In this document: positions 41,227 through 54,300 of the stretch, piece after piece
Layout: each line of letters opens with the position of its first letter
How positions within the stretch are numbered: the stretch's first letter is position 1
Origin: Curvularia sp. ZM96
Lineage: Eukaryota > Ascomycota > Dothideomycetes > Pleosporales > Pleosporaceae
Length of the DNA stretch: 64,000 nucleotides
Direction: 5' to 3'
Assembly: GCA_022457065.1 (NCBI GenBank)
Contig: JAJGBQ010000005.1
Coordinates: forward strand, 868,001-932,000
The notes under the pieces: model-generated
What the model saw: only the letters and a program-made list of their open reading frames with translations
Databases searched by the model: none
Told to the model about the DNA's origin: nothing
Made by a program: the position numbers and the translations under genes

Positions 41227-43589
41227 TCATTTCTCAGTCTCAGCGAGGGCTTCACCAAGTGCTTCGGCATCGTAGTCTTGCACTACAACCTTTGCAGGTG
41301 CGTCGGGTACGTTGTCAAAGATGCCCCAGATGGGTCCGTCTTGGTTGACGCCACTGGCCCTTGGCTTGGCCTTGTCTTTGCCCTTCTTCGAGCCCTCTGC
41401 GCCTTCCTTGGACGATGCAGTTTCTGAGCTCGACTGGGTCTGTTGGCTCAGGACCGATGGAGGTCGTGTAGCGGTCTCTGAAGGAGGAGCTGGGGTAGCG
41501 CCCCATTTTCCAAAGACCCAGCCGCCTACTTTCTTCGTAAGACCAGGGCTGCTGGAGGGTTGGTGGCCGTCGCTCTTGCGGGGTCCCCGCTTCTGGTTCG
41601 CGATGCTAGAGTAGAGCATGGAACGACTCAGCATGCTGCTCTCAGACACCTGGTTCGATAGTGTGCCGTACGCAGTGGCGTTCCACGTGACTTCTGGTCC
41701 GACAGAGCCAGCAATACCAACATCAGCCAAACGTGGGGACGAGTAAAGGAGTTGCGAGGGTCGTGATTGTAGCGTGTGAATATCCATGCCAGATATCGAG
41801 ATAAGAGATTCATGAGAGGCGTGGCGGCGTAATGAGGGGTGCATGGCGGTTATGGGTGAAACCAGCTCATCATGCCCAAACTCTGCAGAGTTGGCGATAG
41901 ATGGTTCGGCCGTGGATAGAGAGCCATCTTCGCACTCCTCGGGTATCGCGGCCTGAGGCTCTGCCTGCAGAGCAGGCGAGAGCGTAAAACTATCGTTTGA
42001 GAAAGAGTTGGCAGGGCTGACAGCCGAGATGATGGCGCTGGCGGGACTGCTCTTGGTGGTAAAAGCAATCGGTGTGCTGGAACTGCGCATGTTTGAAAGA
42101 GCGGGAGGCATTAGGCCACGGGTCTTGCGACGCGGATGCCTTACACCAATCTTGCTTGCATCAAGCGTGTCCGAGCGTCTCCGCACGATAGAGGGCGTGA
42201 CATCGTGATCTGAGTTGTAACCTTGTGATTTGGCGGGACCGAGCATGGGAGAGTGGAAATCGATGGAATCTGGAGGACTTGTTGGGCGTGAGGAGTCATA
42301 AGCCTCACTGAAGACACGGTCGTAGATAGATCCCCGGTGTGAATCAGATACTGGCGAGCCCGCAAATGAACCGGGACCCAGAGTAGAGGCTTGGGACCAT
42401 CGGTGCGAGTTGGGAACCGTGACAGCAGTCTGATTCAGGATGGTAGCCGTAGAGGAGCGCTCGAGCGTTGGAGGCGGGTCGAAATGAGTCGGGGTGAGAG
42501 TGAATCGCTTCTTCTTGGACCGACCCCGAGCAGGTCCCTTGGACAAATTCCTGGGAGTCTTGGGAGCATGGAAATGGTGGTGGATGTGAAGCTCTTGACT
42601 CAGTGATTCGTGTTCCATTTCCAATTCTTTCTGTAGTGATGGACTCGTAACGTCTCCGGATTGCGAGGGTGACACTGGCCGGTGGTCCCTGAGCTGGTCC
42701 CGGAGACGCTCCACCTCTTCATTCGAGTTGCCGAGCATTTCCCGTAGTTCCATGATACCGTGTTGTAGATTTGCGTTGTCGAGTAGAATGTCCTTTACGA
42801 AGTGAGATACAACCGTGGTGCCGCCCTTGTCATGCCCTGCCTTGGCCTTGAGCCTGCTTGCAGCAGCGTTGAGTTCAGTTTCGACAGCCATTCTGCGTTC
42901 CATGCGGGCGACAACCTCATGGTGTCGCTGGCGTTCGGCTCGCGATTCGTTCTCGATACGGTCAATCTGGTCCTGGAGGTCCCCTATGGTCCGCTCGGCA
43001 GCCTTCCATCGCTGAATGGCTGTCCGCTCGTCGACGACTTTAGCATCGAGGCTGCGCTGGAGGTTGGATTGTTCCCTCTCCAGGTCAATCAGCTGCTTTT
43101 CGAGTAACTGAGTTCGTGCTGCCAGAGAGCCCAGACGGCCGATTTCTTCTTCGGTCGATCGCAGTGTGTCCTCTAGGGCCTGGATGTGGGCATCTGAATC
43201 GGCGACAGTGGTGTTCAATTGTTCCAGCTGATCCAAGAGATCGCGGTTGGTCTTGATGGACTGAGCATTCTGGATCTCGAGTTGGCGCTTGTCTCGCTCG
43301 AGATTTTCAATGGTGGCGATCATTTCTTTTCGTTCGCGCTCCGAGTCAGCGACATAGGTTTCGTGACGAACGAGGAGAGCCTGTAGGGCATTTGTTAGCG
43401 GCAGGCGCGAACCTCGGTCGACAATTTGACGTGGGCACGTACTTGACCGAGTTGTGCTGCCTTGGAAACATCTCTCTCTAGACCTTCGAGGAGACGGCCA
43501 TTGTGGGCCAAGAAAGCGCAATCATGGTTTCCACAGCAGCACCGAGGTGGGCCTGATATACCACTCAGGCCAAGGCCAATAGCGTCCAT
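41227..43589 (-). CDS. coiled-coil protein with N-terminal cysteine cluster
   Basis: Two exons: 43589-43443 and 43380-41227, with a 62 bp intron (43381-43442; GTACGT donor, CTACAG acceptor), giving 766 residues. The first exon encodes MDAIGLGLSGISGPPRCCCG and then NHDCAFLAHNGRLL, a cysteine cluster (CCC...C) that could bind metal or be lipid-modified. A long coiled coil covers about residues 45-270 (heptad-like, Glu/Arg/Leu-rich), ending with SHFVKDILLDNANLQHGIMELREML. The rest is Ser/Pro-rich and probably disordered, with a basic patch ARGRSKKKRF. Without the first exon the frame would start with an unrelated intron-derived sequence. The organisation is widely conserved in filamentous ascomycetes, from memory, but I cannot name a characterised homologue. 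A cytoskeletal or cell-cortex role is only a guess. Confidence 0.78.
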
Positions 43590-44344
43590 GTGAACGACCC
43601 CTCCTCTTATCGCGTAAACAAGCAAGCCGTGGACGATCCAAATACGGGCGGGTTAATAATAGCGGAACCGGGGCAATAGGAGTCGACAGCGCCACTGGCA
43701 CGCCGAGATTATATGGGCGGCAGGGACAGTGGAGAGCGACAAAGGGGCAGAAAAAACAAAGGATATGGATAGGGAATAGAGGGACTGGCGGGCACGGCGC
43801 GTGGTATTATTGTGTTCCTGACTATCGACGGCGGGCCACATGCATTCCCCACTAGTCCAGGTGTCCCTGCCAGCACAGCATTCCCCGCCCAAGGCCAGCC
43901 ACCGCCTTTTGCCTCGCATGCTATCCGCCTCACCGTCTCGGCACCTCGCGCACGCAGCATCAAGAGTTCGCGCCCGTGGCGATCCGTCCTCGCAGTGAGA
44001 CACGCATCGTCGTCATCGTCGCAGCCGTGGGCAGCACGGCACCGCCAATGGCGCTAGAGCGCGCCAGTGCTTACCCTTGCGCAAACTCTGAGATTACCTC
44101 CGCCAATGCCAGTCCAATAGTCCAGGAATTCTCGCAAAATTAGACCAAAACAAACATGCGGAGTCTTGGCGGCATCCTCCCCAGAAACATGGCCAGAAAC
44201 AGTCGACAGAGTGCGAGCACACTGAATATTCGAGGCAGAGAAAGACATGATAAAAGCGGGCAATGGGGGTGAAGGCATACGAAACCATGTAGTCCATCTT
44301 GGTTGTCGAGTTACGATCCTCTACTTCAACACCACGTGACGAAT
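43590..44344. other. divergent intergenic region
   Basis: About 750 bp between the 5' ends of the coiled-coil gene and the small membrane-protein gene. It is GC-rich in its middle. It presumably holds both promoters; no gene is visible. Confidence 0.5.
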
Positions 44345-44872
44345 ATGGCACTCTTGCGACTCTCCCACCTACTTGCCACAAGCAAACTGCCCACCACTTC
44401 AGCATTCAAAGCGTTTCAGCATTCGCTAAAAAGAACAAGGGCGGGGCTCATCAAGGCGCGGTCCCTTCAACATTCAGCCACACCAGCAAGGAACGCACCT
44501 ACAAAGCCCACACCGCCGTTCCCCGCGCCAGACCAACAACCCGGGAACCCTTCTCTCCCGTCGTTCAACCTGCTCCATCATCTTCAAGAGGCCCACCCAG
44601 CAATACGCTACACCGTGTATGCCGGCCTTGGGTTGATGGTAATTGTCGAGTCCACGTTTTGGTTCCATGTGCTGCGAGCCAAGTTCTTTCCGCGAGCGCT
44701 CGAAGCGGACCGGCAGCAGGATGATGAACTACTTAACCGTTTGAAAAGTGCCATTGCAGGCTACCGAGTAGTGTGGATGAAGAACTATCAAAGGTATTAT
44801 GGAGCGCATGTTTGGGGGCTTGGCTATGGCGGACTCGATAATCTCGAAGACGTTGACAGTTCCTTGGACTGA
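44345..44872 (+). CDS. small, probably mitochondrial, single-pass membrane protein
   Basis: Single exon, 175 residues from the ATG at 44345; the frame is open slightly upstream but starts there with TTG. The N-terminus (MALLRLSHLLATSKLPTTSAFKAFQHSLKRTR) is rich in Arg, Ser, Leu and Lys and lacks acidic residues, as expected of a mitochondrial targeting peptide. After a Pro-rich linker comes one transmembrane helix at about 89-109 (YTVYAGLGLMVIVESTFWFHVL). The C-terminal soluble part is helical (LNRLKSAIAGYRVVWMKNYQRYYG) and ends in an acidic tail. This resembles small inner-membrane proteins of fungi, but I cannot assign a complex. Function unknown. Confidence 0.65.
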   Translation: MALLRLSHLLATSKLPTTSAFKAFQHSLKRTRAGLIKARSLQHSATPARNAPTKPTPPFPAPDQQPGNPSLPSFNLLHHLQEAHPAIRYTVYAGLGLMVIVESTFWFHVLRAKFFPRALEADRQQDDELLNRLKSAIAGYRVVWMKNYQRYYGAHVWGLGYGGLDNLEDVDSSLD

Positions 44873-45713
44873 TGTCCGTTTCTTCACGAGAATAACAATG
44901 TGTTGAGTTATCCACCCCATGCACATATCCGCCGGACATATATGCTACACACAAAGTGCTGGGATTTCCATTGTACTCTTTCCCGTAAGCTCGCTTGTTA
45001 GAGTTAATTCCAGAAATATCATCAAGATATCCAACTCCGTCATCTTTAAGAAGCCGTACAAACATACGGATGTCAGTTTCTGACGCATGTCACAATCACC
45101 ACGTCCTAATCCCAACTCTTCCTAGTCCCCACATCACACCATACCCTCCCGCTCCCGCTCCACAACATTCACTCACTCCACCTAAACCACCACCTAGTCT
45201 GTCCCTCGACTCTAGCATAGCCCCTCCTCTCCTGTCACCGCATCCCCAAGAGGCATAGCCTGCCGGCAGAAACCTCGCCTCGCTGTGCCATGTCTCCTCC
45301 AGCTCAAACCTGACGTGTATCCAGCGCTAGGACCTAAAAAGAGGCCGAGGCGCCTGCTGCCGACGCTGCCGACGGAGTCTAGACAGCGTGGAGCTGCCAC
45401 ACTTACATACTTGTGTTTCAGAACAGCATGGCGATGTGCCCCACTGTGACGACGATGATGGACGTATTTTGGGCACGCGACAGTGCAGCCTGCGTATGCG
45501 TATGTGCGTATGTGTGGTCTTGTGGTAGTGTTTTTTGAAACGTCAGTATACGTGTTTCCATGTCTGCGTATGAATCAACGCTGGTGAGGAAAGAGAGTTT
45601 TGGATTGTACTTCCTTCGCAAGGTATTGTTGACCTGCGGGTACGATGTTGAATCTTCTTTTCAGTTCTCGCTATTTATGCTGTGGAAAGCAGACTTCACA
45701 CACTCGCAAACAC
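44873..45713. other. convergent 3' intergenic region
   Basis: About 840 bp between the small membrane-protein gene and the adenosine deaminase gene. C-rich sequence at 45110-45250 gives short Pro/Ser-rich frames without protein character. Nothing else is seen. Confidence 0.45.
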
Positions 45714-47589
45714 CTATTCCTCCGGCTCAAGATTAACATCTGTGCCGTACTCGTCCACTATCCAAGCGCAAAACTTCTCCCACTTGCTAACCCACTCTTT
45801 CAACCGCTGTGCACGAATGCCCTTGCCAAACATGCCGTCCTTGATATCCTGTGTCCAGTCTTTTGCACTGTAGTCATCGAGACTAGCCCAACGCACACTG
45901 TTTTCTGCCAGAGAGCCTAATCCTTCTAATCCGAGATTCTCCCAACCCTGGAGTGCCTGCCAGAAGTCATGCGACATGCCGGATACACCCTGGCCCAAAA
46001 TGGTTGGATCGTCATTGCACAGCGAACAGGGGACGCCGCGGGCAAGAAGTGCAGGTAATGGATGTGACATGATGCTTCCACAGAGTCTTAACACCTCGTT
46101 AGAAACCGGGCAGCTTTCCACTAGGATCCGCTTCTCCTTGACCATATCAATTAGCAGCGGGTGCTTGTACAGGCTGAAGCCGTGGCCGATGCGCCGGGTA
46201 CCGAGGATGATGGCATCGAAGAGGTTCTCGTCAACCGAGTCGCCATCGCCGAGCGTCTCACCCGCATGGAAGAAGAAGGGTATATCTACGCCTTCCTGTG
46301 CGCATGCTTTGCGGAACCAAAAGAGCTCAGGTGCCATATCCGAGAGAGAGCGGCCGAGATCTTCTTGGCCAACAAGATCGTAACCCGCGATGATTTCGGG
46401 AAATTCAATCTTCATTTCGATGCATTGCTTCATGCCTGGTGGGTTATTAGCGGAGACAAGAAAAGAGGCATTGTTCTTGCGATGAACGGAACATGATTTG
46501 TGTTGATGCTATGCGACGTACTCTCAATAACTTGCTTCGTTCCAAATTGACGAATCGTAGTCCAGATCATCCTTGCGCCCCAGAACTCTTTACCCTCCTC
46601 ACTTGCCTTGAACTTTTCAATTTCGTCAGCCAAGTGCTCAAGCATGTGGAACCAGTCCTTGTCCCAATCTTCCTTTCCTGTACTGCGATACGGCGTGTAG
46701 AAAGCAGACCGCATGTCTACATAGTAGACGCCATCATCTAGCAATTGCTGGCACATTTTACGGATAAACTTGCGGAAAATGGGCTCGTAGTAGATCAGTG
46801 AACCAAGAATAGGGAAGCAGGACATGAACTTCCGCCACACTTCGTTGGGGCCTTCGTGGTGGGAAAGGTGTTCAGAAGGTGTGATTGTGACGCGGGAACG
46901 AATCCATTCTACGAAAGCTTTCTTGCCTCCATCTGGGAAGCTGTCCGCAGCTTGGTTGACGGGTATCGGTGTGTCAGCAGTGTAGGCCTCGTTCCAGATC
47001 GAGCTGTCAGTCTTGACATCTTTTGCGTACGTGAATGAAAAACCAGTCTTTCGCCTTGTCTGATCGTCTACAATAGGACCTTGAGCGATTACACACACTC
47101 CTTCTGTGTTGAAGGCTTCTTCAAGCGCCCAATCAAGATCAACCATGGCTTCAAGATGACAGTGCAAGAGCGCGCCCTTGGGCATCTTTTTCACAATCTG
47201 CCACAACTTGCTCTTCTCCATGCGCTCTTTGGCAAGTGAGAACATCATACCCGGGAACACGTCGACGTGTTCGGTCAACAAACTGTCTTCATATTCCTTG
47301 GTCCACAGGGTTTGCTGCTCCTCGAATCGGATCTGGGAGACAATAGCACATGCTTCCTGTGCCATAGGCGAGAGATTCTGGCGAAACAGATAGTCTGAGA
47401 ACAGTCAAACCCATGGAATCAAAGCACGGAAATGTCGGTTTTGGTCCACAAACCGCTTCGCTGTCTCTTCTCTTGCTGCACGAGCGCATCCCTGCCCTGC
47501 AGGTACTGCTGGATGAATGGATCGCTTAGGCTCGGAACACCTTCCGCCTGCGCCCACTCCTCGTCGTTTGCAGGCTCTTTGGTCGCCAT
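45714..47589 (-). CDS. ADGF/CECR1-type adenosine deaminase
   Basis: Three exons: 47589-47454, 47394-46522 and 46435-45714, giving 576 residues; introns of 59 bp (47395-47453) and 86 bp (46436-46521). Adenosine deaminase catalytic motifs appear in order: HCH in ALLHCHLEA (H123 and H125, zinc ligands), FFFHAGET (H about 393), RIGHGFSLYKHP, PVSNEVLRL and CSLCNDDPTILG (the aspartates that bind zinc and substrate). The long N-terminal extension before HCH and the segment QQTLWTKEYEDSLL place it with the ADGF/CECR1 branch rather than the shorter classical enzymes. These convert adenosine to inosine. Animal ADGFs are secreted; this protein starts MATKEPANDEEWAQAEG with no signal peptide, so a cytosolic enzyme is more likely here. 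The reconstructed exons restore all motifs in one frame. Confidence 0.9.
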
Positions 47590-48387
47590 GGCGGTGTTTG
47601 TCCAAATAGGGAGGGATTAAATAAAAGTCGAGGCCGAGAAGAACCCGATGAGAAAAATATCGAGCGAGATGGCTGCCTTGGTGTTTTCCGCTACTTCCTT
47701 CCCAAATTGCGCTAGCGCGTGCTGACGTAATATACCCCAGCCTTACCCCAAAGCGCACACCCCCACCGGACGCATGCTGCGGTGGCATTTACAGCAGATA
47801 TGCAGGTGAGAAGGGCAAAGACGTTGCTGTTTAACTCCAGCACACCTTTGAAGACGCCTGTGTGGTCGTCATTCCGCGGCGTTGTCAATCCTACGCGTTA
47901 TCACGCGCCCGGTGCTTATCGATTGCCTAGTGCGGCGTCGATGCACGCGCGGGGCGCCGCAGCGGTGCGAGTGATGCTGTGCACGGCCGCCTGCGACCTC
48001 ATAGCGCATCATCTGCGTCCATATGCACCTGAACCCTAAACCCCCGGGCTCTGTCTTGTGACTCGCCGACACGCACTAACAACTTCTTGTCGCCGTACAA
48101 GCACACAGCCTTGCTATTCCTGTTCTGTGTGCTCATACTACTCCTCTACAACAGCCTACAGTCAAACAGCCACCGCCTCCGAACGACTAGGACTTGGCAG
48201 GCACAACTCTGCACAACCGTACTGTGATAGACGCGTGAAAGCGCCTGGCGCTCTGCATTCCTTACTAGGGCTACCCAGTACCGCCGTTTACCACTTATGG
48301 AGCTCTTTCGCTCCCAGCGATAGGCGCTTGAGTTGCCTACAGTGAACGGGTCCGGCAGCCAGCTCCACCGCCAGCCTCTCAACTACT
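47590..48387. other. divergent intergenic region, deaminase / ATG2
   Basis: About 800 bp between the 5' ends of the adenosine deaminase and ATG2 genes. It holds no convincing frame. It presumably contains both promoters. Confidence 0.5.
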
Positions 48388-51300
48388 ATGGCTTTCTTCT
48401 CCGGACTCTCGAGCTCTATCGGCAGGAAGCTTCTGCTCTACGGGCTGCGCCAAATCGACATACTCGACAAGGATCCCGCCGACTTCGTTAGCGTTGATGT
48501 GGGAAAGCGGACGACACTCGAGGTTCGCGATGTCGGGCTACATGTCAAGGTGGGTAGTGCAGGTGCAAGGCTTCCTTCATGGATGTGCTGAAAGTATTTG
48601 TAGAAACTGGTGGCACTGTTGCACCTCAAGTTGCCCCACGAGATCCATTTGTCCAAAGCTCAAGCCTCGCTACTCCGAGTTACTTTCGTCCTCGACTTCG
48701 GCGTACCCCAAATATCGATAGAAGTGGACGGTATACAAATACAAGCTACATTGCTGGAGGATGCTGGCGATGATGTTCCGTCTCGTCTCGCTGAAGAGCC
48801 GGTTCCATCCCAACACTCGCCACCTCGGCGGCGGGCCTCGCCCCCACCCATCCGAGATGATTTGAGCGATCCTGGTTCGGACGACGACGAATATGTGCCA
48901 ACAGTGGACGAGCTAGCCAACTCGTTCATACGGACGGAACCTGCGGAGGAGATACGCGAGCTCCAGGAAGAGTTGGCATCCCAGGCACCCTATATGCAAG
49001 AATCAATCGCGTCAAGTGATGACGGTGACGATGGCTCTGCGGGCATGGGAGCACCGTTGGCACTTCCGGCGTATTTCCGAAACATTTTGAACACCGCGTT
49101 GGACCGCCTTAGTATCACAGTGAACAATGTCAACATCGAACTGGAAGATCAATCTTCAAAGGATGCTTCCGACTCACTGAGATCGAACCAGACCTCGCCT
49201 GCCACCCTCAGTTTCCACGTGGAACGCGTTGCCATAGACTCGATAACCTCCAAGGATCTGCGTGTAGATGTAGGTTCAACAACATCACTCGACACTACTA
49301 AGCTAGGTAAACGGAGAATGCGCGTGGAGAACATCTGTGCACGTCTTGTGTCTGATGTGGAGAATTTCGTTTCTCTATCGAGGTTTTCGCAACCGCCTTC
49401 ACCACTCATGACACGATCAGAGGTTTCAACTAGCCAACAGGCCGCTAGCGAACCGTCAGCAAGCCAATCACCCAGTCACTCTGTTCATGAAGAGTCTAGC
49501 CACTCAGTGCTTGAAGAGTCTAGTCACTCTGTACGTGAAGGACCTAGTCCCTCGATACACGAAGAAGAGGTAAAACTACTAGATTCCCCACCATCACCAG
49601 AGCCAACAAGGTTACCTGGGCCTCCAGAACCTCCAGAACCACTGGCAGATGAGATTGAAGCGAGTCCGATTGCTTCGCCTCTGCAAGCGCCGGTGAGCCC
49701 GCGACAAGAATCAGTTTCTCCGCTCCCTCCCCCATCACCTGAGCCACTCCAACTAGACCTATCCGTACACACTGTAGACGATGATCGTTTTGCAGATGCA
49801 AGCTCTGATGATGGGCCAGATGGCCGTTCGGTAGATGGCTCACCTAGCCGGTCTCGTCACTCTTTACCTGTGCGTGATCTTAGTGAGAGCAACCTGCTTT
49901 ACGATGACGAAGGTTTGCTTGATTATGCAGTGCAGAACGGTATGCTCAATTTCCAGCTCGAAGATGAGCCAATCATTCAAACATCCGTCGAGGCCCCAGA
50001 TGCTTGGGAACCGAATGATGCGACTTCAAGCCAACACACTCGAACATCTGAACCCGCCAGTGATGCCTCGACATCCGATCTTCCTACTGTATCCGCATTG
50101 GGACGCTCGTTCCAGCCTCCAAGTGCACCCAATTCGCCCTCGCAGTCGAGATATTCTGAGACAGTCCAGCGGTCTACCGACAAATTAATTGCATCACACC
50201 AGCAACCAGCGGAACATGCACCCAGTCCTGCCAGCAGCACACATTCGATTCCTCAATCGCCGCCTCCAGGGGAAGATTTATCTGAATCAAAGTTTTTCAC
50301 TCATGATGAGGCCGAGAGCATGTACATGAGCGCAGTGAGTGCAGCGCAAGCGAGCTCCGTACAGCAAGGCCATGTTCCTGGAGGCTGGGAATCTTCCTCG
50401 GCCTCAAGTAAAGACTCTACTTCGGACAAATCTGGATCGATACCCGAGGAAATGATTTCCGCTAGCATATTGGCACCAGCTATGGAGGTTGAAGATGGTT
50501 GCGAAACACCGCGCCCACAAAGTCGCCAGAGCTCATTGTCTGCTTCACATGCTGGACGCGTACAGACCCCCACTCCAACTACCCCAGCTGTTCAAAAGCA
50601 GGCAAAGAGGCTGCTGACAATCGATGAAATCACGGTTTGGTTTCCCATGGGTCTTGATGACGGGCAGGATGATAACGAGAGGGACGAAGATGCCAGCGAT
50701 GCGGCAGCCTTTGAGTTCAAGCCATCCAACCTGGGGGAAGATTCGATATTTGCCGAGATGCCTGGGTCGTTCTCCAATTACGCCTACTCCTCGTATCACC
50801 GAAACAAACCATCGCTGGACGCATCTAGTCGGATGCGAACCACATCGAGGCCAGCCCAACCACCCAATCCGCCAAAGCAGCCTAAGAAAGCACCTACACC
50901 ATCCATCAGCGTTGAAGTGGGGTCTGTGGCAGGGCACATGGATTTATCCACCGGGCGCATCATGTTTGGAATGTTTAATCGGATGATGCAAGCCCTCAGC
51001 AGTGATTCGCGTCAGCAAGAAGACAAACCTTCGGTATCAGAATCCACTGCAAGCTCGAAGGAGAGTCCCATCGACCTTGATTTGTCAGTCAAGCAAATAG
51101 CCTTTGCATGGCTTGAAACTATTGCCACAGAACCCGTCCAAGAAGCACACATCCCGAGCTGGCAACTTGACCCCAAGCCTATGGAAGCTATTTTGAGAGT
51201 CAATCTGTCAAAGATCGTCATCAATCAGCGCAATGTTGCGAAAGAGTCTCGATCCCAGATACATGTGGGAAAATTCGTCGTCGCATCCTTGGATCAAGAC

Positions 51301-54300
51301 ATTATTTCCTTCCAAAGCTCACGGCCAAAGTCCAAGCGATTGAGCAGTACTGTGGCTGAACAACTAAGTAGCGACGTGGAAGTGGACTTTTTGAGAGGGA
51401 AAGAAGATCGCATTACCGTCGTGACGCGCCCTGTCAAGGTCATGTTTGACATGCAAAAGTTGGATGATGCGCTTGGTTCTTTTGGAGGCTTTAGTGGTGT
51501 GTTAGAGTTGAGCAACTCCTTCAGCTCTGCTAGCACGGTGCAAAGTCCTGTCATGTCTCCATCGCACCATCGGCCCCGAGGTGTCCATTTTGGGAATGGA
51601 TTGGCACCTCCAGCCAAAGAACCTGCATCACCTGCACCGCCCGTCAATGGCCCAAAGATTCAGATTCAGTTTGGTGAAGTTTCTTTCACCCTCAAAGGAA
51701 AAGCATGCTCCGTACAGTTGCAGACGACATCGGTTCGAATTGCTATACGCCAGAGCAATGTCCGTCTCAAGGTCTCTGAGCTCCAGCTTATAGGACCCTA
51801 CACAGACGTTGGCCAAGTCAATGCGCCTTTCATCGCAGAGGTAAAGGGAACTACGCTCAACTTCCTTTTTGCCCCTGAAGAGGCGGATTTGACAAGACTG
51901 ATTTCCATGATAACGCCATCGAAGGACCCGTACGAAAACGATGACGACATCCTGATCGAAACACTATTACGCCAACGTAGGAAGGGCTCCGTTCTCCGTG
52001 TTGAAGTTGCTGAAATAGGGGTCCGCATTTCCGACCTACAGCAAATGAAGACTTTCGAGGCTCTGGGCGCCGAGTTGGCGCGATTGTCTAAGGTAGCCAA
52101 GTACTTGCCAGATGACGACCGACCTGGTCTGCTTAGTTTGGTGTCGGTCAAGACGCTAGACGTACGGGTAGTCGTGAACGAGAAGCTTGGAGATATCTCC
52201 GTTACCCTGAATGACACGGCTCTGGCTCACGTTGGAGTTCCGGCTTTGTTGGCTACTGAAGTTGGCAAAGCAGTTGTTCGTCGGGATGACGAAGTTCTCG
52301 TTCACGAAGTCGTCAAGATGCGCCCATCAGAGCAGCTACCTGCAATTATGTTGAGGATGGTTGGGGACGAGATGGAGCCTGTGGCCAAGGCGAAGTTCTT
52401 CAACGTCTGTGTCGAATATCGAGTGACGACTATCATGGCTGCATTGGGTATCTCAGAAGATGGTACGGTTGATGATATCGCGCTGGGCATCGCATCCAGC
52501 GTTGCGACCATCACGGGTGCACAATCGCCTCAAACACTTAGCCGTCAACCTTCGGAAGTCAATTCGTTATCGGGGCCTACCGCTAAGCCGCTACAGCTCG
52601 ATCTACTAATGAGAAACTGCGCCATCGGGCTGAATCCTCGAAAAACCTCGTCCAAAGGGCTTTTCGTGCTCACGGAAGCACACATTGCGGGCAAACAGGC
52701 GAAGAATGACTATTCGGTCACTGTGGAGCTTCGTAAAGCTTCGATGCACGCTATCGACGACGTGGCTCGGTTAGAAGTCGAATATCAACCAGCGTCACCA
52801 ATTTCAACTACAAATCGTCAACTCCAGGAACTTAGCGAGTTGGGATATGTGTCTCTGAGTTCAATCTCGGCTGCCAAAGTGTATGTCAACATTGCAGGTG
52901 ACGGAAAAGAACAGCCACAGTTGGTCGACGTCGAATTCAAGAACGAGCTTTTTGTCATTGAATCATGCGCAGATTCTACCCAGACTCTCATAGCGATCCT
53001 CAACGGGCTTCAGCCGCCATCACCGCCCTCCACAGCAGAGCAGTACCGGACTGTTGTGCCCCTACAGCAGATGATGGAATCTTTTACTGGCGACGCGTTG
53101 GAGCAAGATGAGGATGTGGAAGCTGATGACTTCATGAGTAATGCTGATCTTGTGGAAGACGATCTCCCAACCAATCTTGAGTTCGTCGGAAGCATCTACA
53201 ACTCGCAGTCTTTGCCGACGGAAGAAGAAATGGGAGATAGTCTGCTCGGTGAGGATGACCTTGGTGCACTGGCGACACCACCAACCACTCGTCAACGTGG
53301 TGACCGAGCACTTCTGGAAAGCTTCCAAGAAAAGTATGAGATCACCCAAGGCGAAGAAGACTTTGATTTTAGCGAGGAGTACTTCAGAGATGCGGACGCG
53401 GAACAGAAGGGCAAAGCTCGAAAGTGGGATTCCACTAAGAATCAGTACCACCTGTCGAACGAGTTCAAAGTCCCGGATGCACCACTCAAGGTCCGCGTGC
53501 GCGATGTCAATGTGATCTGGAATCTCTACGATGGCTACGATTGGCCACGAACGCGTAGCATCATCAGCCAGGCCGTGGATGATGTCGAGGCTCGTGCTGA
53601 AGAGCGACGGCGAAGAGCAAGAGAAGAGGAAGAGGATGATGACTTCGTCGAGGAGGACTTCTTGTTCAATTCCGTCTGGATCGGTGTACCTGTGAAGGAT
53701 GAGAAGGGAGCACTTGCCCGGCGTATCAACCACGACATTGACGACCTGGCTAGCGAGACAGGCAGCTACGCCACCTCGACAGCGACACGTTCTACGGGGG
53801 CTACTGCTCGACCACGCAGCACAACTAAATCTAAACGTCGACTCAAGCTGGAGCGAAGCAAGCACAAGAAGATTGCGTTTTCTCTCATGGGCGTTGCGGT
53901 GGACCTTATTGTCTTCCCTCCGGACTCTGGAGAGACGATCAATTCAATCAACGTGCGCGTGCAAGATCTCGAGGTCTTTGACCATGTACCTACGTCGACC
54001 TGGAAGAAGTTCGTTACTTGCGCAATTGATCCGAACATGCGAGAGCTCACTCGCCCCATGATCAATCTCGAACTCGTCACAGTCAAGCCAGTCACCGACC
54101 TGGCTGCCTCTGAGCTCGTAATCAAAGTAAGTTTAAAGGCAGATTAGGAAAAGTCATACGTACTAACTAGGCTGCCAGGTCACTGTACTCCCACTTCGTT
54201 TGCATGTCGACCAAGATGCGCTGGATTTTATCACACGCTTCTTCGAATTCAAGGATGACTCTGTGCCAGCTAGTCCGCCAGCCGCAGAGCAGCCATTCAT

